In this document: positions 54,661 through 64,000 of the stretch, piece by piece
How the letters are laid out: each line of letters opens with the position of its first letter
Position numbering within the stretch: the stretch's first letter is position 1
Origin: Raphanus sativus
Lineage: Eukaryota > Streptophyta > Magnoliopsida > Brassicales > Brassicaceae
Assembly: GCF_000801105.2 (NCBI RefSeq)
Contig: NC_079516.1
Span: 9,672,001 to 9,736,000 of the forward strand
DNA length: 64,000 nt
Direction of reading: 5' to 3'
Notes under the pieces: model-generated
The model's database searches: none
Told to the model about the DNA's origin: nothing
The model's input: the letters and a program-made list of their open reading frames with translations, nothing else
Made by a program: the position numbers and the translations under genes

Positions 54661-56700
54661 TCATATAAAATGATCTCCTTTCACAGAATTCAATATTTTG
54701 TATTTTTTTCTTCCAAAACGCAGTATTTTACTTCTCCACTTGTGCTTAACTTGAAATTCTTCATCATTAAAGAGAAACTGTCTCGCACATACTGCCACCA
54801 CCAACTTTGACCACATACATTCTATACTCAACCATCTCGCATGAACAGTATCTTCCCCAGAACTTAACAAAGTTTCCTCTAAACTTGATGTCTGTTCAAT
54901 ACTGCAGGGCTTGAGATCAGAATTTGAGTATTGAAATCTCATCCACTGCTCACACAAGAGACTAGATATGTGTGCTTGCTTCAACGTCACTGACATAGAA
55001 CTCACGCTGCTGTATTTTGCTGTTCTGTTAGTAACTAGCGACACAGCAAGGAGGCCCCATATGCCATACAATTTTAAGTTCACCAAGTCCCACAGTATAA
55101 GCACTGAAACTTCTTTTCTTTTGAATTTGAAGTGCCAAGATTTCGAACACTTCCTCTTCTTTGTTGTAGTTATACCATTCTTAAGCTGCAACAGTTCCAG
55201 ATCTTTGATGTGAATAACAACCGTTGTTGTAACCCACCCTTCAGTTTCTTTCACAACTGCAGCAGGCCATGGTAGTGTGTCATGTACGCCAAATCTAGTA
55301 AAGCTGACCCAATATGGTGACTGAGACTGGAAAACCCTGGGAAACATCACTGCTATATCATCCTTTGGAATATCAGACTCGTCATAGAGAATCATCTCAT
55401 ACGGAGCCGTGCTTGTTGAATCTTCCCAACTATTCTGCACTAACAATGAGGCATGGGCACAGCTTGATTTTTCCTTGTGAGGAACTGCTACAAAGTGTTC
55501 AGAGACTCCAGACAAACCACACGAATATCCAGTATCAAGTTTCCATGTATCTTTGGCACTGTCATTCTTTGTATAACCTGCAAGCAGTTCTTTCCAGTGT
55601 AACAAGCTAGTCTTTTTCTTCTTTCTTGAGAGAACACCAACCAAACGTAGCCCTCTCCTAATCTTCAACCGTCCAAGGATGAGATACCAACTACCGTTCT
55701 TAGTTTCTTTAAACTCGTCTGTCATGCTCCTGACCATCAGCATAAGAGACCTTTTATCCTGTGGATGTTGGTGCTTCTGGTGTTTGAATTTGAACATCCA
55801 AGACTTAAGAGCTAAACTCATCTTCTTCTTGTGGTGTAACCTTTGCCTTCTCATGAACATACTGTCAAACAGCTTGAATGCATTATTCTTCTCACGAACA
55901 CAATCAAGATCATATTGACAATGAACTCGATCGCTCTTCACAAATACAGAAGACAAATCGACATACTCCACTGTATCACTGCAACCTCGACGGACATGTT
56001 CCAGATCCGAGATTTTTTCCTGAGATTGAACCTCAAGTTCTGGATTTGATTCATCCCTGTTGAACAGTTCGTCTTTCATCAGTCTTGGTACACCAATCAT
56101 CTCAGCCGCTGTAGCTGTATTTGTTTCAATCCCGTCGACTTCTGGAACAGACTCTGTTATCAAGAACGATGGAGATGGCGTCATCATCTCTATTTCCTGC
56201 CACTTTCTTTCCAACTCCAAACAAAAAGCAATTCTCTCTGGATCGTTATGGTTTCCATACCGCAGCAACATCGCATCCTTGAGGTCTTTCCAGTTTTGAA
56301 AAGGACGCCGCTTGTTGTACCAAGACCCAGCCTCTCCTCTGATGACAGCGTAAGCCAACGCCATCTTCTGATCATCCGTGAAGTCTTCTCCCGCAAATCG
56401 TTTCTCCATCCAATCGATCCATGGTCTCAGATCATCACCGGTAAACACAGGAATCTCTATGAATCTTTCCTCTTCGTGATTATCAAGAATCCCAGCTACT
56501 TGCCGATAACCTAACAGAGGACTGTTCCCGTATTGTTCCGATGAAGAAACAGATACCTGAGTAGGAGATTTCAGCTGATTTGTAGTCGGGAGGAATCCAA
56601 TCGAATCCGCCCGAGGTGATTGTTGTTGTAAGGTCGCCATGAATGATTGAACTGTTGCTTCTAGCCGATCGAACGTTGCATCGAAACTCTGATACGCCAT
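54661..56700 (-). CDS. Retrotransposon gag-like ORF
   Basis: ATG at 56700 (MAYQSFDATFDRLEATVQSF); 679 residues. Residues about 90-180 are a retrotransposon gag/capsid domain (FIEIPVFTGDDLRPWIDWME..KMALAYAVIRGEAGSWYNKR..WKDLKDAMLLRYG), which packages element RNA into particles. The remaining 500 residues match nothing I recognise and contain no zinc knuckle, protease or polymerase motif. Several repeated Cys/Lys-rich segments suggest filler or captured sequence. A longer frame reaching 56724 lacks an ATG. Confidence 0.75.
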   Translation of the reverse strand: MAYQSFDATFDRLEATVQSFMATLQQQSPRADSIGFLPTTNQLKSPTQVSVSSSEQYGNSPLLGYRQVAGILDNHEEERFIEIPVFTGDDLRPWIDWMEKRFAGEDFTDDQKMALAYAVIRGEAGSWYNKRRPFQNWKDLKDAMLLRYGNHNDPERIAFCLELERKWQEIEMMTPSPSFLITESVPEVDGIETNTATAAEMIGVPRLMKDELFNRDESNPELEVQSQEKISDLEHVRRGCSDTVEYVDLSSVFVKSDRVHCQYDLDCVREKNNAFKLFDSMFMRRQRLHHKKKMSLALKSWMFKFKHQKHQHPQDKRSLMLMVRSMTDEFKETKNGSWYLILGRLKIRRGLRLVGVLSRKKKKTSLLHWKELLAGYTKNDSAKDTWKLDTGYSCGLSGVSEHFVAVPHKEKSSCAHASLLVQNSWEDSTSTAPYEMILYDESDIPKDDIAVMFPRVFQSQSPYWVSFTRFGVHDTLPWPAAVVKETEGWVTTTVVIHIKDLELLQLKNGITTTKKRKCSKSWHFKFKRKEVSVLILWDLVNLKLYGIWGLLAVSLVTNRTAKYSSVSSMSVTLKQAHISSLLCEQWMRFQYSNSDLKPCSIEQTSSLEETLLSSGEDTVHARWLSIECMWSKLVVAVCARQFLFNDEEFQVKHKWRSKILRFGRKKYKILNSVKGDHFI

Positions 56701-56774
56701 TGTCGTCGTCACCAAAAGCTTCAAAAGCTCGAACTGATAACGTCGCGATGTTTCGAGTCGCTCACCGCACCAAT

Positions 56775-57079
56775 TGATAAGCGACCAAGTGCTATATTAT
56801 TGCTTATCGGAACCAATTACAATCTCAAGATCTCAAACGAGACCTTGAGCCCATACACAAGAGACCTTTCTCTCTGTGTCCTCTACAATTCCCAGAAACT
56901 CGCCGATCCCTAAGAACAACACCAACATTTCTATATAAGCGGGAAGCTCTTGAGACTCTGTAACAGCAAACCCTCTATCTCTTTCCAAGTCTCTTACTCA
57001 GCCTTCTCCACATGTATATCACGTGACTGCTCTCTTACTTTGATTCAGATGAATAGTAGATAATATGCAGGACCTATCA
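56775..57079 (-). repeat. LTR (5' LTR in element orientation)
   Basis: 305 bp, identical to 54075-54379. The repeats are offset by exactly 2700 bases throughout. Confidence 0.95.
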
Positions 57080-58860
57080 AGGAGAGACTCTATCCTTTCG
57101 TCTTGCACATTCTGAATTGAGTAAGCCTTCATAAAGAGCCTTTCTTTCACTTAAATCTTGTAATCTCTTAAATGTCTTGACAATGTTATTTTTGGGTAGC
57201 AGCGTAGTTTATAGTTTAGTTTTTGTGTCCCTTTCAGCTGGAAGCAAGCGAATCAAAGTTATCACTGTTGCCACTCTCAGCCTCTTTATTTGCTTGATCT
57301 TGGTGCTTGCTGCATATGGGTGTTGGAGATACAGAATGAAACAAAACGGTGATACTGATAGTCCAAATAACTTATTCCTCAATACAATTATTTGCTAGAT
57401 CTTTGTACTAACACACACATGGTTACTTATGATTATTAGATTCAAGTCTTGTTTCCAAGGAAAATGTAGAAGGCTCTTGGAAGAGTGATTTGCAATCACA
57501 ACATGTCTCTGGTTTAAATTTCTTTGAGATTCAAACCGCCACAGACAATTTCAACGTGTCAAATAAACTCGGTCAGTGTGGGTTCGATCGGTACGGTGTA
57601 CAAGGTAAGAGATATGTTTCTTTGTATTGTCTCTTCTTCGTTTTGATGTTTCTTGTTCCTTATATGACTGTCTGCAACTATGATGACTTCAGGGGAAGCT
57701 TCAGGATGGGAAGGAGATAGCTGTGAAGCGTCTTTCTAATTCTAGCAGCTCTGTACAGGGTAAAGAAGAGTTTTCATGAACGAGATAAAACTTATCTCAA
57801 AACTACAGCACAGAAACTTGGTTCGGCTTTTGGGATGCTGCATCGATGGAGAAGAGAAGCTATTGGTCTTTGAATACATGGTGAAGAAAAGCCGTAAGTC
57901 TCTTCTTGCTTTTCTCCTCCCATGACAGTAGAATGTTCTTTATGGCTGATCTGTTTCTGTAACACTTGGCTAACAGATTTGAACAAGAAGCTCGAGATTG
58001 ACTGGCCAAAGAGATTCAATATCATTCAAGGAATTGCTCGTGGACTTCTCTATCTCCATCGTGACTCATTACTCAGAGTTGTTCACCATGATCTGAAGGT
58101 CAGCAACATTCTCTTGGATGAGAAAATGAACCCGAAAGATATCTGATTTTGGGTTGGCTCGAATGTTTCATGGAAAGCAACATCAAGACAGCACTGGCAG
58201 TGTTGTAGGAACTCTGTAAGAAACTCATGACATGCTCAGTAAACACTCTTTCTTGTTTATATTCAACTCGACTAACTATCAAACTAATTTGAACAGAGGA
58301 TACATGTCTCCCGAGTATGCTTGGACAGGGACGTTCTCTGAGAAATCTGACATTTACAGCTTCGGAATTTTGATACTCGAAATCATCACCAACAAGGAGA
58401 TTTCAAGCTTCAGCTATGGAAAAGATGGCAAAAACCTTTTCTCCTATGTAAGAACATGTCTTAAAACACTTTTCAGGGTCTAGATTTGATTCTTAATTCT
58501 TACATGCTTTCGCGTGTTTTTTTTGATTTGTTGTAACAGGCATGGGAATCTTGGAGCGAAACTGGGGGAGTTAATCTACTAGATGAAGATCTTGCTGATT
58601 CTGATGATCCAGTTAATAGAGTTGAAGCAGGGAGATGTGTTCATATTGGTTTGCTATGTGTTCAACATCAAGCTATTGATAGACCAAACATCAAACAAGT
58701 TATGTCAATGCTGACTTCAACAACGGATCTTCCTAAGCCAACACAACCAATATTTGTATTGGACACAAGCGATGAGGATTCTTCCATGTCTCGGCGCTCA
58801 AATGATCTCTTTTCTGTTGATGAAAACAAATCTTCTAAGGAGCTAAATTCTTCCACATGA

Positions 58861-59942
58861 GTTTTGTGGATCAATCTGATTCTTCCTCATGGACATAACT
58901 ATGTGTTGGTTAAAAAGTTAAGGGTGTAAATTGACTCATAAGTCCACCATGAGATTTTATTTTTTAACACTCTCTTATTCTCTCAGAACATCTTCAATCA
59001 CACTTCACATTTTACTCCAAAAGTAAGTAATAAACAAAAATAATCATCCACAGATTCACTTTGCTACATTGCTGAGACTTTAAAGTCTTTTCAAAAGCGA
59101 TTGAGTCGAGTCCTCTGCACATATGTGCGTTCCCTTGACACTTCATCTTCATGGAATCCTAAAGTTGTTTAGCTGTCTTTTTTAAAATGATCGTCTTCAG
59201 AATTGATTTATCTATGACAGACATAAATAATTCTTAGCCTTTAAATCTTTGAGTCGAATCTTCTTTGACACTCTTTCTGTATGGTGTCAAAACCTTTTTC
59301 ACATTAGGCTGTGTATACCCAGATTCCACAACCATCTAATACTCTTTGCATCGCAAGAGATTTTCCATCATCATTTAGTTGAAGCCTCGTTTAGTGAACA
59401 TTAGGCTGTGTATAAAGCTGCAAAACAAATAAGCAATTTTCATTGATTTTTAGTGAACATTCCTCGTTAATTAACTTTTCATTTTTCGATACTAAACTAC
59501 TATCGTTTAGTTGAAGCCTCGTTTGAAATAAGAGGAGAGCTTAGATCATGTCATACATAAGCCATTGGTTACTAGACAAATTACACTCATCATTCCAAAA
59601 GAAGATCAAGATAAACAAAAACGGATGATCACTTAACAAAATGAAATTAAAGAACACAAACAATTTACGAAATAAAATATTTCATCTCTTATTAGTTCAC
59701 TATAAATAAATCCAAATAAACTATATTTACATTACACAACACACGAAAGTTTTAACCCCCATTTTCTACTCTTTAAACAAAGCTTGCCTTTCCAAGACTC
59801 TATATCTCTCTTTTTTATCTAACAAGAATTTACAGAGACTTATCCAAACCAAAATGTAAGAACATAACTTAAAACTCCTTTTTCTTCAATCACGGATCTT
59901 GAAGAAAACCAAGTCGATAGCCTCAAACCAAGTCGGTTTGAT
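58861..59942. other. Intergenic region between locus F and FBS1
   Basis: No gene seen. Small direct repeats occur: CATTAGGCTGTGTATA at about 59304 and 59400, and TTTAGTTGAAGCCTCGTTT at about 59375 and 59504. The right part is the 3' UTR of the minus-strand FBS1. Confidence 0.5.
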
Positions 59943-61332
59943 TCAGTTGAATAGAGCCACTGAGACTCCAGAATTGTCCTCGTTGCGGTTTATCCGCCTG
60001 TACCTCTTCTTCTGCAATGGGGCAGCTGGAGCTTCCATCTCATCCTCCCCTAAATCAAACGGTTTGTCTGAACCGTATCTGCCAAGTCGGAAAACCAAAG
60101 TTTTCCGAGGTGTACTATATGCGAAATGTGTCTGCTTCGCTATTAATGTCTGTAATAACAGAGACCAGTCAGATCAACATAATGGAATGTATATCATGAA
60201 TTCTACTAACGATCCCAATTTTACTTACTGCTTCTCTTATAATCTTTGACACATGAAACAGTTGTTTCAAGTCTTCATGCTCGACCCCACAGATGATCTT
60301 CACCTATCATAGTATCCAAAATCTGTCGGTAAGTCTTATTCCATGAAATGGTCAAAGTTTGACTGCAAACCATATGGTCAACGTAATACAAGTTTTCCAG
60401 ATATGGAAAGAGTATAATTTAACACTCTCCCAACCAATTAACAAAAAAAAGAATTAATAGAGCCCACAAATCACAAAGGGATAAAAACTACTTATTAATG
60501 AAATTAAATTAATATGAGGTGGAATTATCTTCATGCACTTTACCAACAAAACTATAGTTTGATTTTTAGCTCAATCAAATTAATATGAGGGGAAATAATA
60601 TGAAATCTCAACAAATTAAGAAAAACAAGAAATCACCTAAAAATTGTGAAGAAATCAAACAGAATTTGAAATCTTTTTTTATTACATAAACTACTTAATC
60701 TCAAAGAGACCAAGTATATCAAACTAGAAAAGGAGACAAGAAGATGCAGTACTGAATAGGCTAGAGAATAAGTAGTAGTACAGAGTTTTGAAATCTTTAT
60801 CATCACCAGTACGATTTTTTATCTTAAAAGAATAAAAAGGTTTTAATTTCGGCCCAATCTGATAAATATTCCCTAAATCTAAATCAAATCTCAACTAACT
60901 AACAAAACCCATGAATCAAAATGTGATGAAATTAAAACAAAGTTTCTCATCTCCAATCTCAGAACAACAAAAAGGTTTAATCTTTCAGCTCAGTCTAGAC
61001 TAATTAAAATAACCCAGTAATCAGAAGAAAAAAAATTAAAAGAAAGATTTAGAGATGAAACTAACCAGAATATCTAGAGGAAGATCTTCAAGCTCTCGGC
61101 TTTGACCACATGATGTGGCCAAAGTTTTATCGCAGAGCTTCTTCGATGAGATTGTTCCAACAGGTGAAGTGAAAACCGAATCTCCAGTCACTGAAACGAG
61201 AACCCTCTTCCTCCCAAAACCTCTCTTGTACTGAACCAACTCTAACTCCAACCCTAAACCTCCTTCTTCCACACCACGACGTTGCTTCAAGTTCGACTTC
61301 TGAGCAACTATTCTCTTCTTCCCCAATGCCAT
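59943..61332 (-). CDS. FBS1: F-box protein FBS1 (F-box stress induced 1)
   Basis: Small F-box protein, matching Arabidopsis At1g61340, reported as a stress- and wound-induced SCF component with an atypical mid-protein F-box. Minus-strand exons are 61332-61066, 60303-60229 and 60149-59943 (549 nt, in frame, 182 residues; Arabidopsis about 185). Start MALGKKRIVAQKSNLKQRRG; basic N-terminus with LELVQYKRGFGRKRVLVS; F-box begins at LEDLPLDIL and continues through the 75-nt middle exon (VKIICGVEHEDLKQLFHVSK) into the last exon (TLIAKQTHFAYSTPRKT); C-terminus ends SGVSVALFN. A 762-base first intron. It is the right anchor of the conserved block. Confidence 0.94.
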
Positions 61333-61560
61333 TTTCGCTAAAATCGATTCTTACTTCACAATATCTGCACAGAAAACAATTCAAAAAAATCAGATATTTG
61401 TGTGGATTTAAGAGACTCCAATAAACAGGGGATTCGAATAAAAGAAGCGAACCTATATAGTCAAAATGTCTCCAAGTATGTTTGATGAACAAAGAGCTGA
61501 GAAAAATGAGTGATTTTTCTTTTTGAGTTGTGACAAAGAGATTAGCTCACCTGTTTGTAC

Positions 61561-61567
61561 TTATATA
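61561..61567 (-). promoter_or_regulatory. TATA box of FBS1
   Basis: TATATAA on the minus strand (ttatata on plus), about 230 bases before the ATG, the only good TATA match in the region. Confidence 0.5.
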
Positions 61568-61765
61568 GTAAAGATATTAATATTCTTTTGTTTTTTTACT
61601 TTTTCAGTCAAATGAAATTTATTTTATAGAACGAGAAAACGCCCGAAACTTCCTTACCCAAAAATATCTTTCATTTTTCTTTAATTTTTAAATTTGTTTA
61701 CCCTTCCTTCTCCCTCCTTTCTTGTGGTAAGCAAAAGACGGCTCGAAAACTAGCCGTTGGGAAAA

Positions 61766-61814
61766 CACGTGGCGAACCCTGAGTCAGAGTGGGAAATCGA
61801 CGTGCTGACGTGGC
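61766..61814 (-). promoter_or_regulatory. ABRE/bZIP-type motifs upstream of FBS1
   Basis: CACGTGGC at 61766-61773 and TGACGTGGC at 61806-61814, plus GACGTGC at about 61799. ACGTGGC is the ABA-responsive core. They lie 430-480 bases upstream of the ATG and fit the stress induction known for FBS1. Function is inferred. Confidence 0.45.
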
Positions 61815-61904
61815 GACAAGTTGTGTGTTTGTCGGTTTGGTCTCACACGGTTTGGTTCTTAGGATTCCACCAGCACTAGAGGAAATCTTTTGAGTCTCTG
61901 ACAC

Positions 61905-62395
61905 AGTCCCCTTTCTTTAATGATCTAAACACTTCGCAGTTATCACCGACCAAAATATTCAGTGGATTAAGTTTTTTATCCTTCAAAAAAAAAGTTTTTT
62001 ATCCTTCAATTTTTTTTGTTGATTGCTCCTCCCTTTTATCCAAATAATGTTTATTATTGAATTTTTTTTGGTGCAATTTACATGGAACTGATTTTGTCAT
62101 GTCATTTATAACATTGGTTCACAAATATGAAAAGAGAAAAACATATATATGCATGTCATTAATATATATTTCTTCCCTTTTATTTAACAATTTTTTTTTG
62201 TTATTGAAATTTTCAATTGATCATCAACAAAAATAGTATAGACCAACAAAGTTTGTATTTAAAAAAAAAAGAATGCTATTCATAAGAAGAAGCATGAAGA
62301 AAATTAAATAAGCTTAAGACCAATATTTCTGCCAAGCCACAATGCTGAGAAAAACGGCTAATTTATACATCAAGTGAGGAGCATAGTTCCGATCA
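61905..62395. other. AT-rich intergenic
   Basis: No gene, repeat or motif of note seen before the large palindrome. Confidence 0.4.
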
Positions 62396-63665
62396 TGTAC
62401 TTTGTGCTAAAACATACATTAATATTATAATATTTTAAAATTTCATACACGAACAAATATATTTAAGTTTATCTATACATTGACCATTTTTATATAATCA
62501 GATGGTAACGAATGCTAACATGACTTCAACAGAAGATGATGTGACTTTTACATTTTAAGTAATTAATAAATATAAAACTATTTATTTTTAAGTATTGCCG
62601 GTGGGAGTCGAACGTTGATTCGTAGATTACTGAATTACACGTTAAACCACTCAGTTAAACCAGATTATTGGTTATGTTATCTATTATGTTTTATTTATAT
62701 CTAATATATTTTATTCATATATTTCTAGTTATCTAGGATTAGTTTCATAAAATATATATAAAAAATTAAGTAATTGTGTTTAATTTCCTTAATATTGTTA
62801 TTGTATTTTAAAGTTTTCAAAATTTCAAAATATTTTCTTTAAAATCAAAAAGCATTTTGGAATTTAAAAATAAAATATGAAATATTTTTTAAATTGAAAA
62901 ATTATTATAAAAACTTGAATTTGAAAAAATAATATGAAACTATAAAATACTTTATTTTTTTATTTTTTATTTTATTATTTATTTAAAAAAATTATAAATA
63001 AATATAGTTTTACAAATATAAAATGATTATTCAAATAATTAATAATATAAAATAATAACAATAAATAAATAGTTTTAAAATATTTTAATTATATATTTTC
63101 AAATTGAAAAATTTTGTAATAATTTTATGGAAAACTTTTTCAATTTTTTTTTTGATTTTGAAAATGCTTTTTTGATTTTAAAATTCTTATTTTGAAATTT
63201 ATTTTTTTAAACACAATACAATTATTAATGTAATTAAAAAAATTTACTTGGTATTTATATATATTTTATGGGACTAATTCTAGATAACTAGAAATACATG
63301 AATAAAATATATTAGATATAAATAAGTTACAATAGATAACATAATTAACCATGGACAAAAAAAAAGATAGCATAACCAATAATCTGGGTTGGCTAAGTGG
63401 TTTAGCGTGTAGTTCAATATATCTATTGTTTATGTATTGATCGAGACCGTAATTCTCTGTTTGTATGTTACAGTTGCATTATGTAAAAAAAGAGTTTTTA
63501 GTGCTTAATGTAAAAGCCACATCATCATCTATTAAAGCCATGTCAGTATCCGTTACCATTTGACTAACGGAAAAACGGTTAATGTAGTGATAAATCTAAA
63601 TATCTTTATTCATATATGAAATTTAAAAATATTATGTGTTGATATATGTTTTAACACAAAGTACA
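62396..63665. repeat. Large imperfect palindrome (arms about 630 bp)
   Basis: The two halves are reverse complements throughout, with divergence: TGTACTTTGTGCTAAAAC (62396) pairs with the end at 63665; CAGATGGTAACGAATGC..GATGATGTGACTTTTACATT (62501-62560) pairs with the TAATGTAAAAGCCACATCATC..CCGTTACCATTTG part (63510-63562); AGATTATTGGTTATG..ATCTATTATGTTTT (62663-62695) pairs with about 63330-63390. Centre near 63030. Foldback-type or MULE-like element with long terminal repeats. No ORF. Confidence 0.8.
62595..62662 (-). other. tRNA-like segment in the palindrome arms
   Basis: On the minus strand GAGTGGTTTAACGTG resembles a Leu/Ser-type A-box region, and CGTTCGACTCCCACCGGC resembles a B box (GTTCGANTCC). 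The opposite arm has a decayed match (AAGTGGTTTAGCGTG at 63393). It is not a functional tRNA: the stems are not complete. Confidence 0.35.
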
Positions 63666-64000
63666 TATTTATATATTGATTGTGACCCTAGTTGCATTAT
63701 GCCACCGTAAAAGAAACTAGTTTTCAGTATTGCAGGGAAGAGATCATGTTCTTTATAGTTTTGTGGATGAACCGAACCATATGACAGCGCTATAATGGCA
63801 CTGTGATGCTACCTACTATTCCTCTCCCGTCACAAGCTGTGGACGGTGTTTGTACTATGTTTTGTTGCATACAGTTTAAAAAATTGCTAAAACAAATTTG
63901 GCATTATTTTTTTTCTGAATAAAGACATTAAGTATTAGTAAATAATAAGTATAAAACACTACTACAACAAAAATAAGTATGATATCTGTGCCACTTATTG
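63666..64000. other. AT-rich end of window
   Basis: No gene or repeat recognised. Confidence 0.4.

Larger units (their letters stand above)
54075..57079 (-). mobile_element. Gag-only LTR retrotransposon, 3005 bp, inside locus F
   Basis: LTRs at 54075-54379 and 56775-57079 are identical over 305 bp, start TGATA and end TATCA. The host pentamer AGGAG is duplicated at 54070-54074 and 57080-57084. The element lies antisense to the kinase: the gag-like ORF runs on the minus strand, and a polypurine tract (AAAGGGGGGGAGTAA, complement of 54380-54394) sits next to the downstream LTR. A primer-binding candidate (ATTGGTGCGGTGAGC) follows the other LTR. No protease, reverse transcriptase or integrase is present, so it must be moved by another element's machinery. 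Identical LTRs mean a recent insertion. Confidence 0.95.
53736..58860 (+). pseudogene. S-domain receptor-like kinase (locus F), 5'-truncated and split by an LTR retrotransposon
   Basis: Resembles At1g61370-type kinases. The first recognisable sequence is the end of the EGF-like domain (CLKGFIPKSDEEW, 53750), followed by the PAN domain up to 54074. A 3.0-kb retroelement (54075-57079) interrupts it and the frame resumes at 57085 (TLSFRLAHSEL). The transmembrane exon is 57238-57348 and the next starts at 57440. Lesions: a frameshift at RRN..GGFVRRT (53800-53815); the glycine-rich loop spoiled to [11 protein letters not shown] (57570-57605); an extra two bases near 57774 (EEFxMNE); HRD changed to HHD (VVHHDLK, about 58090); an extra base in NPKxISDFG (58136). 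The 3' exons to SS..ELNSST are recognisable, with no SVI(L/Q)GR end. No functional receptor can come from it. Confidence 0.9.

Noticed and set aside
55679..56514. Several plus-strand frames opposite the gag ORF
   Set aside because: Shadows of the long minus-strand frame; no domain or splice support.
59899..60249. 116-codon plus-strand frame
   Set aside because: It is the complement of FBS1 exons 2 and 3, which have correct splice sites and homology.
62595..62662. Functional tRNA gene
   Set aside because: Only box-like motifs remain; acceptor, D and anticodon stems do not pair properly, and it is within a palindromic repeat.

Overview
Plant nuclear DNA from the crucifer family (Brassicaceae). 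The genes have many introns with GT..AG borders, and their products match Arabidopsis chromosome 1 genes closely: GFA1/CLO, a clade V MLO (MLO6 type), LHCA3, the tandem S-domain receptor kinases of the At1g61360-At1g61500 region including LORE/SD1-29, and FBS1. The order MLO - LHCA3 - receptor kinases - LORE - FBS1 follows that Arabidopsis block. I cannot fix the genus. All assignments come from reading the sequence; no search was run.

Layout. 1-2.8 kb: the 5' two thirds of GFA1 (U5 snRNP GTPase), cut off at a 100-N gap (2920-3019). 3.0-3.5 kb: a SINE and a Tourist-like MITE. 4.6-7.8 kb: an MLO gene complete except for one missing base. 8.3-9.3 kb: LHCA3 (minus). 11.7-36.8 kb: four tandem S-domain receptor-like kinase loci, called A to D here. 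A (11669-14665) and C (28690-31648) are intact. B (20267-23245) is decayed. D (33205-36776) is split by a 543-bp hAT MITE. An F-box/FBD gene (14889-16484, minus), a 1.46-kb hAT derivative, a 1.28-kb Helitron, MITEs and a kinase relic lie between them.

39.2-48.4 kb: a 9.2-kb Mutator-like element with about 60-bp terminal inverted repeats and a 9-10-bp target duplication. It carries a MURA-type transposase (minus), a DUF1985 plus C48/Ulp1-like protease gene (plus), a small GRF zinc-finger/coiled-coil/membrane-anchor gene (plus), a telomere-motif tandem repeat and an array of GTAGA/TCTAC motifs near one end.

50.1-58.9 kb: an intact LORE-like receptor kinase (locus E), then a receptor kinase pseudogene (locus F) interrupted by a 3.0-kb gag-only LTR retrotransposon with identical 305-bp LTRs. 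59.9-61.3 kb: FBS1 (minus). 62.4-63.7 kb: a large imperfect palindrome.

The biology is a rapidly turning-over immune-receptor cluster between two conserved anchors. Intact receptors (A, C, E) sit beside copies in successive stages of decay (B, D, F, and the relic at 26.5 kb), and at D and F the breaking transposon insertion can be read to the base. Multi-exon genes are given as full spans, with exon coordinates in the evidence; those marked in frame were checked by summing exon lengths.
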